DNA of 12,210 nucleotides, taken from contig JAGGSM010000167.1 of NCBI GenBank assembly GCA_021159105.1, positions 1 through 12,210 on the forward strand, written 5' to 3'. Positions within the stretch are counted from its first letter, which is position 1, and every line of letters begins with the position of its first letter. The notes beneath the pieces are model-generated. The model saw only the letters and a list, made by a program, of their open reading frames with translations. It ran no database searches and was not told the DNA's origin. Shown piece after piece: positions 6,856 through 12,210 of the stretch. The stretch is from Candidatus Bipolaricaulota bacterium. Lineage in GTDB: Bacteria; Bipolaricaulota; Bipolaricaulia; UBA7950; UBA9294. The translations under genes were made by a program, and so were the position numbers.

Positions 6856-6874
6856 CACCATGTGAGGGGAAATC

Positions 6875-7711
6875 ATGCATCCAATTCTGCTGAGTATTGG
6901 GCCAGTCACCATCCGCTACTACGGTCTGATGTACGTGATCGCGATCACTGTGGGTCTGTTCATCATCTCGCGTGATGTCAAGCGAAAGAAGCTGGTCTGT
7001 GGGGCCACAGGGGAGCTCGTATCAACAGATGATATGCTCGATCTCCTCCTGTGGATGATCCCAGCAGCGATCATCGGAGCGCGGATCTACTACGTTGCCT
7101 TTCAGTGGGGATACTACGGGAGCCACCCAGCAGATATCATAAAGATCTGGCAGGGGGGACTGGCGATCCACGGCGGTGTCATCGGCGGGATCGTGGCGGT
7201 CTACTTCTTCTCCCGTTGGAAGAGGATCGCCTTCTGGGCACTGACCGATTCCATCTCCATCAGCCTGATCCTCGGCCAGGCGATCGGGCGCATCGGCAAT
7301 CTGATGAACGGGGATGCCTACGGCGTTCCCACTACCCTCCCCTGGGGAATTCACTTTCCTCCTGACTCGCCGGCCGGGATGGCCTACCCCGGGCAGGCGA
7401 CGCACCCATCGATGATCTACGAGATGATCTTGAACCTACTGATCTTCGCGTTCTTGTGGCGGTTGCGAAAGAAGGGGTACAAGGACGGATTCATCACTTC
7501 ACTCTACTTCATCCTCTACTCGATCGACCGATCGATCGTCAGCTTCACCCGCGGGGACAGCCTGTGGCTGGGCTCGATCCGTGCGGCGCACGCGATCAGC
7601 GCCGTCCTCGTTGTTGCGTTCCTCTCCTTTATCCTTGTCCGTCGCCTGTACGAGCGAGCTAGGCCCGAAACCCCTCCCCCAGATAGAACCGCCGCGCAAG
7701 ATGATCATTGA
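6875..7711 (+). CDS. lgt: Prolipoprotein diacylglyceryl transferase (Lgt)
   Basis: This encodes 278 residues, the usual size. Lgt is an inner-membrane enzyme that moves diacylglycerol from phosphatidylglycerol to the lipobox Cys, the first step of lipoprotein maturation. The family landmarks are in order: IRYYGLMYVIA in helix 1 (Y20), GGLAIHGG with H99, the Lgt signature GRIGNLMNGDAYG (residues 138-150; R139 and N142), HPSMIYE (177-183), and the last motif DRSIVSFTRGDS with R226. Several membrane helices are evident (e.g. 17-31, 101-113, 183-195, 240-256). GAGGGG lies 5 nt before the ATG. The polar tail after ~260 (RARPETPPPDRTAAQDDH) is read from DNA that also encodes the end of lptB: the two genes overlap tail to tail by 53 bp. 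Its neighbour lnt acts at the end of the same pathway. Confidence 0.97.
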   Translation: MHPILLSIGPVTIRYYGLMYVIAITVGLFIISRDVKRKKLVCGATGELVSTDDMLDLLLWMIPAAIIGARIYYVAFQWGYYGSHPADIIKIWQGGLAIHGGVIGGIVAVYFFSRWKRIAFWALTDSISISLILGQAIGRIGNLMNGDAYGVPTTLPWGIHFPPDSPAGMAYPGQATHPSMIYEMILNLLIFAFLWRLRKKGYKDGFITSLYFILYSIDRSIVSFTRGDSLWLGSIRAAHAISAVLVVAFLSFILVRRLYERARPETPPPDRTAAQDDH

Positions 7712-8375
7712 GGATCTCATTGGGTGTCCCCGCGGTGATCATCCGCCCTTCGTTCATCAGGTAGGCGTAGTCAGTGATGGACAAGGTATCGCGGACATTG
7801 TGGTCGGTGATGACCAGCCCGATGTTGCGCTCACGCAGGGCGGTCACGTGCTCTTGCAGGTCGGCGATCGAGATCGGATCGATCCCCGAGAAGGGCTCAT
7901 CGAGGAGGATGAACGATGGATCGGTCGCCAGGCAGCGGGCGATCTCGAGGCGCCGGCGCTCCCCGGCCGACAGCCTTCCCGCGCGCTGTTTGGCCAGCCT
8001 GTCCAGGCCGAAATCACGCAGGATCTCATCGCGCACCGTTGATAGGTGTTTGCCCGCGTTACCCCTCTCCAGGACGAGATTCAGGTTCTCCTCGACGGTG
8101 GCGCGGGTGAAGACGGACGGTTCCTGCGGGAGGTACCCGATTCCGAGGCGCGCCCGCCTGTAGAATGGATGCTGTGAAATGTCCTCTCCGTTGAGGAGTA
8201 TCACCCCCGCATCGGCTGCGATGAACCCGATCATCATCAGGAAGGTCGTTGTCTTGCCGGCGCCGTTCGGCCCCAGCAGTCCGATGATCCTCCCCGACTG
8301 CGCGGTGAGGCTCATCCCGTCGACGACGCGGCGCTCTCCGTACACCTTGACTAGATCGCGTGCCACAAGCGTCAT
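7659..8375 (-). CDS. lptB: LPS export ABC transporter ATP-binding protein LptB
   Basis: This encodes 238 residues, the typical size. LptB is the cytoplasmic ATPase that powers extraction of lipopolysaccharide from the inner membrane with LptF/LptG. Walker A GPNGAGKT is at 35-42, the Q-loop at YLPQEP (Q84), the signature at LSAGERRRLEIAR (135-147), Walker B ILLDEPFSGIDPIS at 156-169, and the switch His in ITDHNVRDTL (H192). The segments DHNVR.TL and C-terminal RRFYLGEGFRA are specific to LptB rather than to related amino-acid transporters. The signature has LSAGE instead of the usual LSGGE. The start overlaps the lptC/A stop as ATGA, implying coupled translation. The last 53 bp overlap the end of lgt on the other strand. 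The LptF/G permeases are not in the window. Confidence 0.95.
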   Translation of the reverse strand: MTLVARDLVKVYGERRVVDGMSLTAQSGRIIGLLGPNGAGKTTTFLMMIGFIAADAGVILLNGEDISQHPFYRRARLGIGYLPQEPSVFTRATVEENLNLVLERGNAGKHLSTVRDEILRDFGLDRLAKQRAGRLSAGERRRLEIARCLATDPSFILLDEPFSGIDPISIADLQEHVTALRERNIGLVITDHNVRDTLSITDYAYLMNEGRMITAGTPNEILNDHLARRFYLGEGFRA

Positions 8376-9163
8376 TCTCTCCCCCCGAAGAAGCCATCAT
8401 CCAGCGCGATGTGCACGTTCTCGGTAGCCGACGTTTCATCCCTTGCGATGCGGATCCTCCCTGCGCTGATCGTTCCATGTACGAAGGTGCCGACAACACC
8501 CCCGGAGAGCCTCGTGATGCCGTCCTTGGAGGAGTACTCGAGGTGGCTCGCATAGTAGGCCTCATCCCCTGCTCGTACGCGCACGTTGCCATCGATCGCG
8601 ATCGAATCGGCCTTCGCCATCGCTCTGTCGCCGGTCACAGTGAGGGGGGATTCACCGGAGAGGGAAGCGTGCACCCCCCCGCCCATGGCAGCCTCCTGCT
8701 TGTCGGTACGGTAGCTGAAGGTGTGGGCGGTGAGCGAGGCAGACTGTACGTCGATCGTTACGTTGCCCGCTCTGATCTCCTTTGAAGCGGTGTCCCAATC
8801 AGCTTTGTTGGTGACAAGGTGCAGCCCCCCCTCTTCGCTCAGCACGACGTTTCCCGAAAGCGTTGCCTTGTCATCCGAGTAGGATAGACTGTCACACTTT
8901 CCTCTCAACGTCCAAGTGTCATCCGACGTGAACAGGAGCGTCACGTGTGACAGCTGGCTATCCTTCCCCTTCTCCATCTGCCCCTCCTCCGCTCGCACGA
9001 TCCATGCGGTCTTCCCCTGTTCATCGTAGCCGACGAGGGAGACCTCGGAGGCTCGCGATACCGCCACTGTCTGTTTGGTACCAGGGGGAGAGGAGAGTAC
9101 CAGCCATGCCGCGATCCCTCCCCCGATCAGGAGGGTGAGGATGAGGATCCGTTTTCCAGACAT
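8372..9163 (-). CDS. LptC/LptA-like LPS transport protein, apparently with both modules in one chain
   Basis: This encodes 263 residues from the ATG at 9163, chosen because it gives an N-terminal signal anchor (KRILILTLLIGGGIAAWLVL, residues 4-23); the frame upstream is open but antisense-like in composition and lies within pyrG. The Shine-Dalgarno is poor (GAAGG almost touching the ATG), so translation probably depends on pyrG, whose end it overlaps by 37 bp. Residues ~40-165 resemble LptC (SLVGYDEQGKTAWIVRAEEG, then LRGKCDSLSYSDDKATLSGN and TAHTFSYRTDKQEAAMGGGV). Residues ~170-263 continue with OstA/LptA-type beta strands (LTVTGDRAMAKADSIAIDGN, YYASHLEYSSKDGITRLSGG). E. coli LptC has 191 residues and LptA is a separate protein of 185, so this chain may combine the inner-membrane anchor with part of the periplasmic bridge. 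Adjacent lptB supports the Lpt role. Confidence 0.82.
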   Translation of the reverse strand: MSGKRILILTLLIGGGIAAWLVLSSPPGTKQTVAVSRASEVSLVGYDEQGKTAWIVRAEEGQMEKGKDSQLSHVTLLFTSDDTWTLRGKCDSLSYSDDKATLSGNVVLSEEGGLHLVTNKADWDTASKEIRAGNVTIDVQSASLTAHTFSYRTDKQEAAMGGGVHASLSGESPLTVTGDRAMAKADSIAIDGNVRVRAGDEAYYASHLEYSSKDGITRLSGGVVGTFVHGTISAGRIRIARDETSATENVHIALDDGFFGGRE

Positions 9164-10743
9164 GCCTTCACAAAGCCAGTGAATAACGGGTGTGGGGAGA
9201 GGAAATGCGAGCGAAACTCCGGGTGAAACTGCACGCCGACGAACCAGGGGTGACCGCTCAGCTCGAGGATCTCCGTTAGTCGACCATCCGGGGACGTCGC
9301 CGCCACGCGCATCCCTGCCTCCTCGAAGCGCTCCCTGTATTCGGGGTTGAACTCGTAACGGTGGCGATGGCGCTCTTTCACGCGTTCCACTTCGTAGCAC
9401 TCCCTGCTGATCGTCCCCTCCTTCAACACCGCTTCATAGGCTCCCAGGCGCATCGTCCCCCCCTTATCGGTAACGCTCGTCTGCTCGCGCATGATGTCGA
9501 TCACCGGGTCAGGGGTGGAGGGATCGAATTCTGAGCTGTTTGCACGCGCTAGCCCGAGGACGTCGCGCGCGAACTCGATCGCCGCGCACTGGAGCCCGAG
9601 GCAGATTCCGAAGAAAGGGATCCCCGTTTCGCGGGCGTACCTTATCGCCTCGACCTTCCCCTCTATCCCCCGGTCTCCGAACCCCCCCGGCACTAGCAGG
9701 CCATCGACCCCTGGCAGCAGGTTCGCTTCTCCCTTGCTCATCACGTCTTCTGCCGAGACCCATGAAATTTCCACCTGCGTGCCCAGGTGCATCCCCGCGT
9801 GCACCAGGGCCTCCTTTATGCTGATGTAGGAGTCGGTCAGCTCTACGTACTTGCCGACGATAGCGATGCGTACCTTCCTGCGCGGGGAGTGGAGGACGGA
9901 GACTAGCTGACGCCACTTGTCAATCTGTACCGCTCGCTCTTTTAGACCCAATCCGCGGGCGATCAGCTTGTCCACCCCTTGATCGGCGAACAGGAGCGGG
10001 ACGTCGTAGATCGTTTGTAGGTCAGGATCCTCGATCACGTTCTCCTCCTTCACGTCGCAGAACAGGGCGATCTTCCTTTTCACCGATTCGGAGAGAGGAC
10101 GGGCGCAGCGAGCGACGATGGCATCCGGCTGGATACCGATCGCGCGCAGTTCCTTCACGCTGTGCTGCGTCGGCTTCGTCTTTATCTCGTCAGTGCTCGC
10201 CAGGTGTGGCAACAGCGTGAGATGGATGAAGAACGTGTCCTGCCGCGGCAGGTCGTCCTTTAACTGGCGGAGCGCCTCGAGAAATGGGAGGCTCTCGATG
10301 TCTCCTACGGTCCCCCCCACTTCGACCACGCCGATCTCCGCGTTCCTCCCGTCGATCGGTATGTTGATGAGGCGCTTGATCTCATTCGTCACATGGGGAA
10401 TCACTTGCACGGTCTGGCCGAGGAAGGAACCGGCGCGCTCCTGGCGGATTACGTTCCAGTAGACCTTCCCTGTCGTGATGTAGTTGTCCGCTGACAGGTA
10501 CTCATCGAGGAACCTCTCGTAGCGGCCAATATCAAGATCTGTCTCCTTCCCGTCGTGAGTGACAAAGACCTCGCCGTGCTCGTACGGGTTCATCGTTCCT
10601 GCGTCGACATTTACGTAGGGGTCTATCTTTTGCAGGCTTACTGTGTATCCACTTAACTTGAACAGAAGAGCGATCGATGCTGCAACGACCCCCTTGCCGA
10701 GCCCAGAGATGACCCCCCCGCTAACCACTATCAACTTGCGCAA
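9127..10743 (-). CDS. pyrG: CTP synthase (glutamine-hydrolysing), TTG start
   Basis: This encodes 538 residues, the usual ~535-550. It makes CTP from UTP, ATP and glutamine. The N-terminal synthetase domain has the P-loop VVSGGVISGLGKGVVAAS, QKIDPYVNVDAGTMNPYEHG, DLDIGRYERF, VEVGGTVGDIES and KTKPTQHSVKEL. The C-terminal class I glutamine amidotransferase domain has the nucleophile C381 in FFGICLGLQ and H507/E509 in GVQFHPEF. An ATG at 10779 is in frame, but TTG at 10743 is preferred. AGGAGGG (10749-10755) is 5 nt upstream of the TTG, the protein then starts at the family's normal place (RKLIVVSGG), and the likely transcription start falls downstream of the ATG. It heads pyrG-lptC/A-lptB. CTP is needed for CMP-Kdo and phospholipid synthesis, which gives the pairing a metabolic logic. 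Confidence 0.96.
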   Translation of the reverse strand: MRKLIVVSGGVISGLGKGVVAASIALLFKLSGYTVSLQKIDPYVNVDAGTMNPYEHGEVFVTHDGKETDLDIGRYERFLDEYLSADNYITTGKVYWNVIRQERAGSFLGQTVQVIPHVTNEIKRLINIPIDGRNAEIGVVEVGGTVGDIESLPFLEALRQLKDDLPRQDTFFIHLTLLPHLASTDEIKTKPTQHSVKELRAIGIQPDAIVARCARPLSESVKRKIALFCDVKEENVIEDPDLQTIYDVPLLFADQGVDKLIARGLGLKERAVQIDKWRQLVSVLHSPRRKVRIAIVGKYVELTDSYISIKEALVHAGMHLGTQVEISWVSAEDVMSKGEANLLPGVDGLLVPGGFGDRGIEGKVEAIRYARETGIPFFGICLGLQCAAIEFARDVLGLARANSSEFDPSTPDPVIDIMREQTSVTDKGGTMRLGAYEAVLKEGTISRECYEVERVKERHRHRYEFNPEYRERFEEAGMRVAATSPDGRLTEILELSGHPWFVGVQFHPEFRSHFLSPHPLFTGFVKACLENGSSSSPS

Positions 10744-10748
10744 CGCTT

Positions 10749-10755
10749 CCCTCCT
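10749..10755 (-). promoter_or_regulatory. Ribosome-binding site that fixes the pyrG TTG start
   Basis: The minus strand reads AGGAGGG, 5 nt before the TTG at 10743. The alternative ATG at 10779 has no comparable purine tract in front of it. Confidence 0.75.
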
Positions 10756-10781
10756 GTCATAACACTCATCATTACACACAC

Positions 10782-10810
10782 AGCATAAGGAAACGGGCGA
10801 TACGGTGCAA
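10782..10810 (-). promoter_or_regulatory. Likely pyrG promoter
   Basis: On the minus strand TTGCAC (plus 10805-10810) is followed after 17 bp by TATGCT (plus 10782-10787). Transcription would begin near 10775, giving a leader of about 32 nt to the TTG start and excluding the upstream ATG. The match to consensus is moderate; the spacing is ideal. Confidence 0.5.
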
Positions 10811-10823
10811 GAGGAGGAGGCCT

Positions 10824-10852
10824 TTGTGCACGCTTGTGTTTCGTGCTATAAT
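10824..10852 (+). promoter_or_regulatory. Likely secG (and opp/dpp) promoter with extended -10
   Basis: A perfect TATAAT at 10847-10852 is preceded by TGC (extended -10), with TTGTGC at 10824-10829 after a 17-bp spacer. Transcription would start near 10859, some 57 nt before secG. It lies back to back with the leftward pyrG promoter. Confidence 0.75.
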
Positions 10853-10864
10853 GCTTCGCTAGGT

Positions 10865-10885
10865 GCGCCAGGAGACGGATGGCGC
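10865..10885 (+). other. Small hairpin in the secG leader
   Basis: GCGCCA (10865-10870) pairs with TGGCGC (10880-10885) around a nine-base purine-rich loop, just after the predicted transcription start. A 5' stem like this can stabilise mRNA. No riboswitch family is recognisable. Confidence 0.4.
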
Positions 10886-10915
10886 GATAATCACAGAGAG
10901 AGGGAAAGGTATCGC

Positions 10916-11140
10916 ATGTTAAGACTGGTCTTAGAGATTGTGTTCTTCCTGAATTGCTTTGCTATGACAGGGCTGGTCCTGCTTCAGATGAGCGAGCACT
11001 CCGGACTCGGCGGTGCTTTTGGCTCGGGGATGTCGAGCACTGTGTTCGGCAGGGATGAAACAAAGGATCCAAAGCGTACTGCCACCGCTGCGTTGGCGGG
11101 GGTATTCATGCTCCTCGGATTCATCTTGTCGGTCATGTAG
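10916..11140 (+). CDS. secG: Preprotein translocase subunit SecG
   Basis: This encodes 74 residues, at the short end for SecG. SecG is a small two-helix subunit that assists SecYE/SecA in protein export. Helix 1 is residues ~3-24 (RLVLEIVFFLNCFAMTGLVL), followed by the family hallmarks LLQMSEHSGLGGAFGSG and STVFGRDE. The cytoplasmic loop leads to helix 2 at ~55-73 (AALAGVFMLLGFILSVM). The frame is open 111 bp further upstream, but that longer form would start before the predicted transcription start and add non-SecG sequence. The ATG at 10916 has AAAGGT 5 nt upstream and begins at the normal place. There is no terminator before the ATPase gene 27 bp downstream, so the two are probably co-transcribed. 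Confidence 0.92.
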   Translation: MLRLVLEIVFFLNCFAMTGLVLLQMSEHSGLGGAFGSGMSSTVFGRDETKDPKRTATAALAGVFMLLGFILSVM

Positions 11141-11167
11141 ACAATCTGTACGAAGGAGGGAAGGTCG

Positions 11168-12154
11168 GTGCCGCTAATCGATGTAAGAGGACTGAAGACG
11201 TACTTCTACACCGAGGATGGTGTAGTGCGAGCGGTGGATGGGGTTGATTTTACCATCGAGCCGGAGAAGACGCTCGGCATAGTGGGTGAGAGCGGGTGCG
11301 GGAAGTCCGTGACCGCTCTTTCTATCATGGGCCTTGTTCAGAGCCCTCCGGGGAAGATCGCCGCGGGCGAAATCATCTATTCCCAGGATGGCAAGAAAGA
11401 GGTTGACCTGACGAAACTCAACCCGAAGGGACGCGAGTATCGGTCCATTCGAGGAAACGAGATCGCGATGATCTTTCAGGAGCCGATGACTTCCCTTAAT
11501 CCGGTGTACACCATCGGGAACCAGATCATGGAAGCGATCATCCTCCATCAGCATCTCAACAAGCATGAAGCGAAACAGAAGGCAATTGAGATGCTCCACT
11601 CGGTAGGGATACCTGTCCCGGAGCAACGGGTGGACGAGTATCCGCACCAGCTCTCAGGAGGGATGCGGCAGAGGGCGATGATCGCCATGGCCCTGTCCTG
11701 CAACCCGTCTCTGCTGATCGCGGATGAGCCGACGACGGCGCTCGATGTGACGATCCAGGCGCAGGTGCTCGACCTGATGAACGACCTGCGGCGCGACTTT
11801 AAGGCATCGATCCAGTTCATCACCCATGATCTGGGGGTAATCGCTGATATGGCTGACGATGTCGTCGTCATGTACCTGGGAAAGATCGTCGAATCAGCTA
11901 GTGTGAGAGAAGTCTTCCACAACGCCAAGCATCCGTACACCCAGGGGTTGATGAACTCCATTCCATCCTTGAAGACGACGAAGAAGGAACGCCTCATCCC
12001 GATCAAGGGTGTGGTCCCTGATCCATTCGATGTTCCTGAAGGTTGTGGTTTTGAGCCGCGTTGTCCAAACGCGATGGAGATCTGCAAGACGAAGGTCCCC
12101 ACGCTCAAAGAGGTAACCCCTGGCCACCTGGTCTCCTGCTGGCTATACACGTAA
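11168..12154 (+). CDS. oppD: Oligopeptide/dipeptide ABC transporter ATP-binding protein (OppD/DppD family)
   Basis: This encodes 328 residues with a GTG start and GGAGGG 7 nt upstream. It powers peptide (or, in some bacteria, sugar or nickel) import as a heterodimer with OppF/DppF. Walker A GESGCGKS is at residues 37-44, the Q-loop at IFQEPMTSLNPVYTIG, the signature LSGGMRQRAMIAMAL, Walker B LLIADEPTTALDVTIQAQ and the switch His in ITHDLGVIADMAD. The C-terminal oligo_HPY region has HPYTQGLMNSIPSL and four cysteines (EGCGF, PRCPN, EICKT, VSCWL). In a DppD homologue such cysteines bind a [4Fe-4S] cluster. The partner ATPase begins 14 bp downstream; permease and binding-protein genes are not in the window, so the substrate cannot be assigned and the symbol means family only. 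Confidence 0.93.
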   Translation: MPLIDVRGLKTYFYTEDGVVRAVDGVDFTIEPEKTLGIVGESGCGKSVTALSIMGLVQSPPGKIAAGEIIYSQDGKKEVDLTKLNPKGREYRSIRGNEIAMIFQEPMTSLNPVYTIGNQIMEAIILHQHLNKHEAKQKAIEMLHSVGIPVPEQRVDEYPHQLSGGMRQRAMIAMALSCNPSLLIADEPTTALDVTIQAQVLDLMNDLRRDFKASIQFITHDLGVIADMADDVVVMYLGKIVESASVREVFHNAKHPYTQGLMNSIPSLKTTKKERLIPIKGVVPDPFDVPEGCGFEPRCPNAMEICKTKVPTLKEVTPGHLVSCWLYT

Positions 12155-12168
12155 AGAGGTGATTGCGC

Positions 12169-12210
12169 TTGTCTTCTGACAACATTCTACTGGACGTTAA
12201 AGGCCTGAAG
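12169..12210 (+). CDS. oppF: Start of a second peptide-transporter ATPase (OppF/DppF family), truncated by the window
   Basis: Fourteen codons are visible, reading (M)SSDNILLDVKGLK, which is the usual N-terminal strand of this ATPase family (ILLDVKGLKKYF-type). The chosen start is TTG at 12169, 7 nt after AGAGGTG; another TTG 6 bp earlier would sit too close to that site. It begins 14 bp after the oppD stop, as expected for the paired ATPase. The identification rests on context and a short sequence. Confidence 0.7.
   Translation, partial: MSSDNILLDVKGLK

Noticed and set aside
6935..6948. GTGATCGCGATCAC palindrome in lgt as an operator
   Set aside because: It encodes conserved Lgt residues (Val-Ile-Ala-Ile) with favoured ATC/GCG codons, so chance is sufficient.
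9164..9400. Upstream extension of lptC/A by 79 codons
   Set aside because: It lies wholly inside pyrG, is Arg/Pro/Gly-rich, and would bury the signal anchor; the ATG at 9163 fits the family.
10744..10779. Upstream ATG start for pyrG
   Set aside because: No ribosome-binding site, likely upstream of the transcription start, and adds 12 residues not typical of CTP synthase; TTG at 10743 has AGGAGGG.
10871..10893. Three-codon ORF (ATG GCG CGA TAA) after GGAG in the secG leader
   Set aside because: It is too short and partly inside a hairpin; nothing distinguishes it from chance.
1..12210. Search for mobile elements, CRISPR arrays, tRNA/rRNA, defence or secondary-metabolite genes
   Set aside because: No transposase, integrase, spaced short repeats, cloverleaf or cluster-type enzyme was seen; the only large repeat is the PKD duplication.

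Overview
The window comes from a diderm, non-proteobacterial bacterium. It carries LPS-export-type genes (an LptB ATPase and an LptC/LptA-like protein), lipoprotein-maturation genes (lgt, lnt) and signal-peptide or lipobox surface proteins. Gene order, Ile-ATC-rich codon use and the PKD/PEGA/DUF4384-style surface proteins would fit a deep-branching lineage such as Bipolaricaulota/Acetothermia. That placement is inference; no rRNA or marker gene in the window settles it.

Region 1 (1-3858, minus strand) is a compact operon read right to left. It starts with a possible 26-codon leader ORF, then an ECF sigma factor with a GTG start. A one-pass membrane protein follows in the anti-sigma position, with a CBM48/AMPK-beta-like glycan-binding domain outside the membrane. 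Next is a secreted protein of unknown function, then a large secreted protein (DUF4384-like, PEGA, four PKD domains) that runs off the left edge. The first three full-length genes overlap by 14 and 4 bp and the fourth starts 13 bp downstream, so this looks like a sigma/sensor module co-expressed with cell-surface proteins.

Region 2 (3798-5390) holds a 200-bp divergent intergenic region and a plus-strand lipoprotein (PKD plus TolB-type beta-propeller). It ends in a strong terminator hairpin whose loop contains the stop codon of the convergent lnt.

Region 3 (5370-7711) holds lnt (minus) and lgt (plus), divergent and 32 bp apart. They act at the first and last steps of lipoprotein lipidation, and the neighbouring lipoprotein is a plausible substrate. 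The Lnt-like protein keeps the catalytic Glu and Cys but has Met where the family has its catalytic Lys.

Region 4 (7659-10743, minus) is pyrG-lptC/A-lptB with overlapping ends (37 bp and 4 bp). The 3' end of lptB overlaps the 3' end of lgt by 53 bp.

Region 5 (10744-12210, plus) is a divergent promoter region (pyrG leftward, secG rightward), then secG, then an OppD/DppD peptide-transporter ATPase and the first 14 codons of its OppF/DppF partner.

There is no tRNA, rRNA, CRISPR array, transposase or attachment site that I can see. Apart from operon 1 and the odd Lnt, this is mostly housekeeping envelope and metabolism. No gene-free stretch exceeds about 200 bp.
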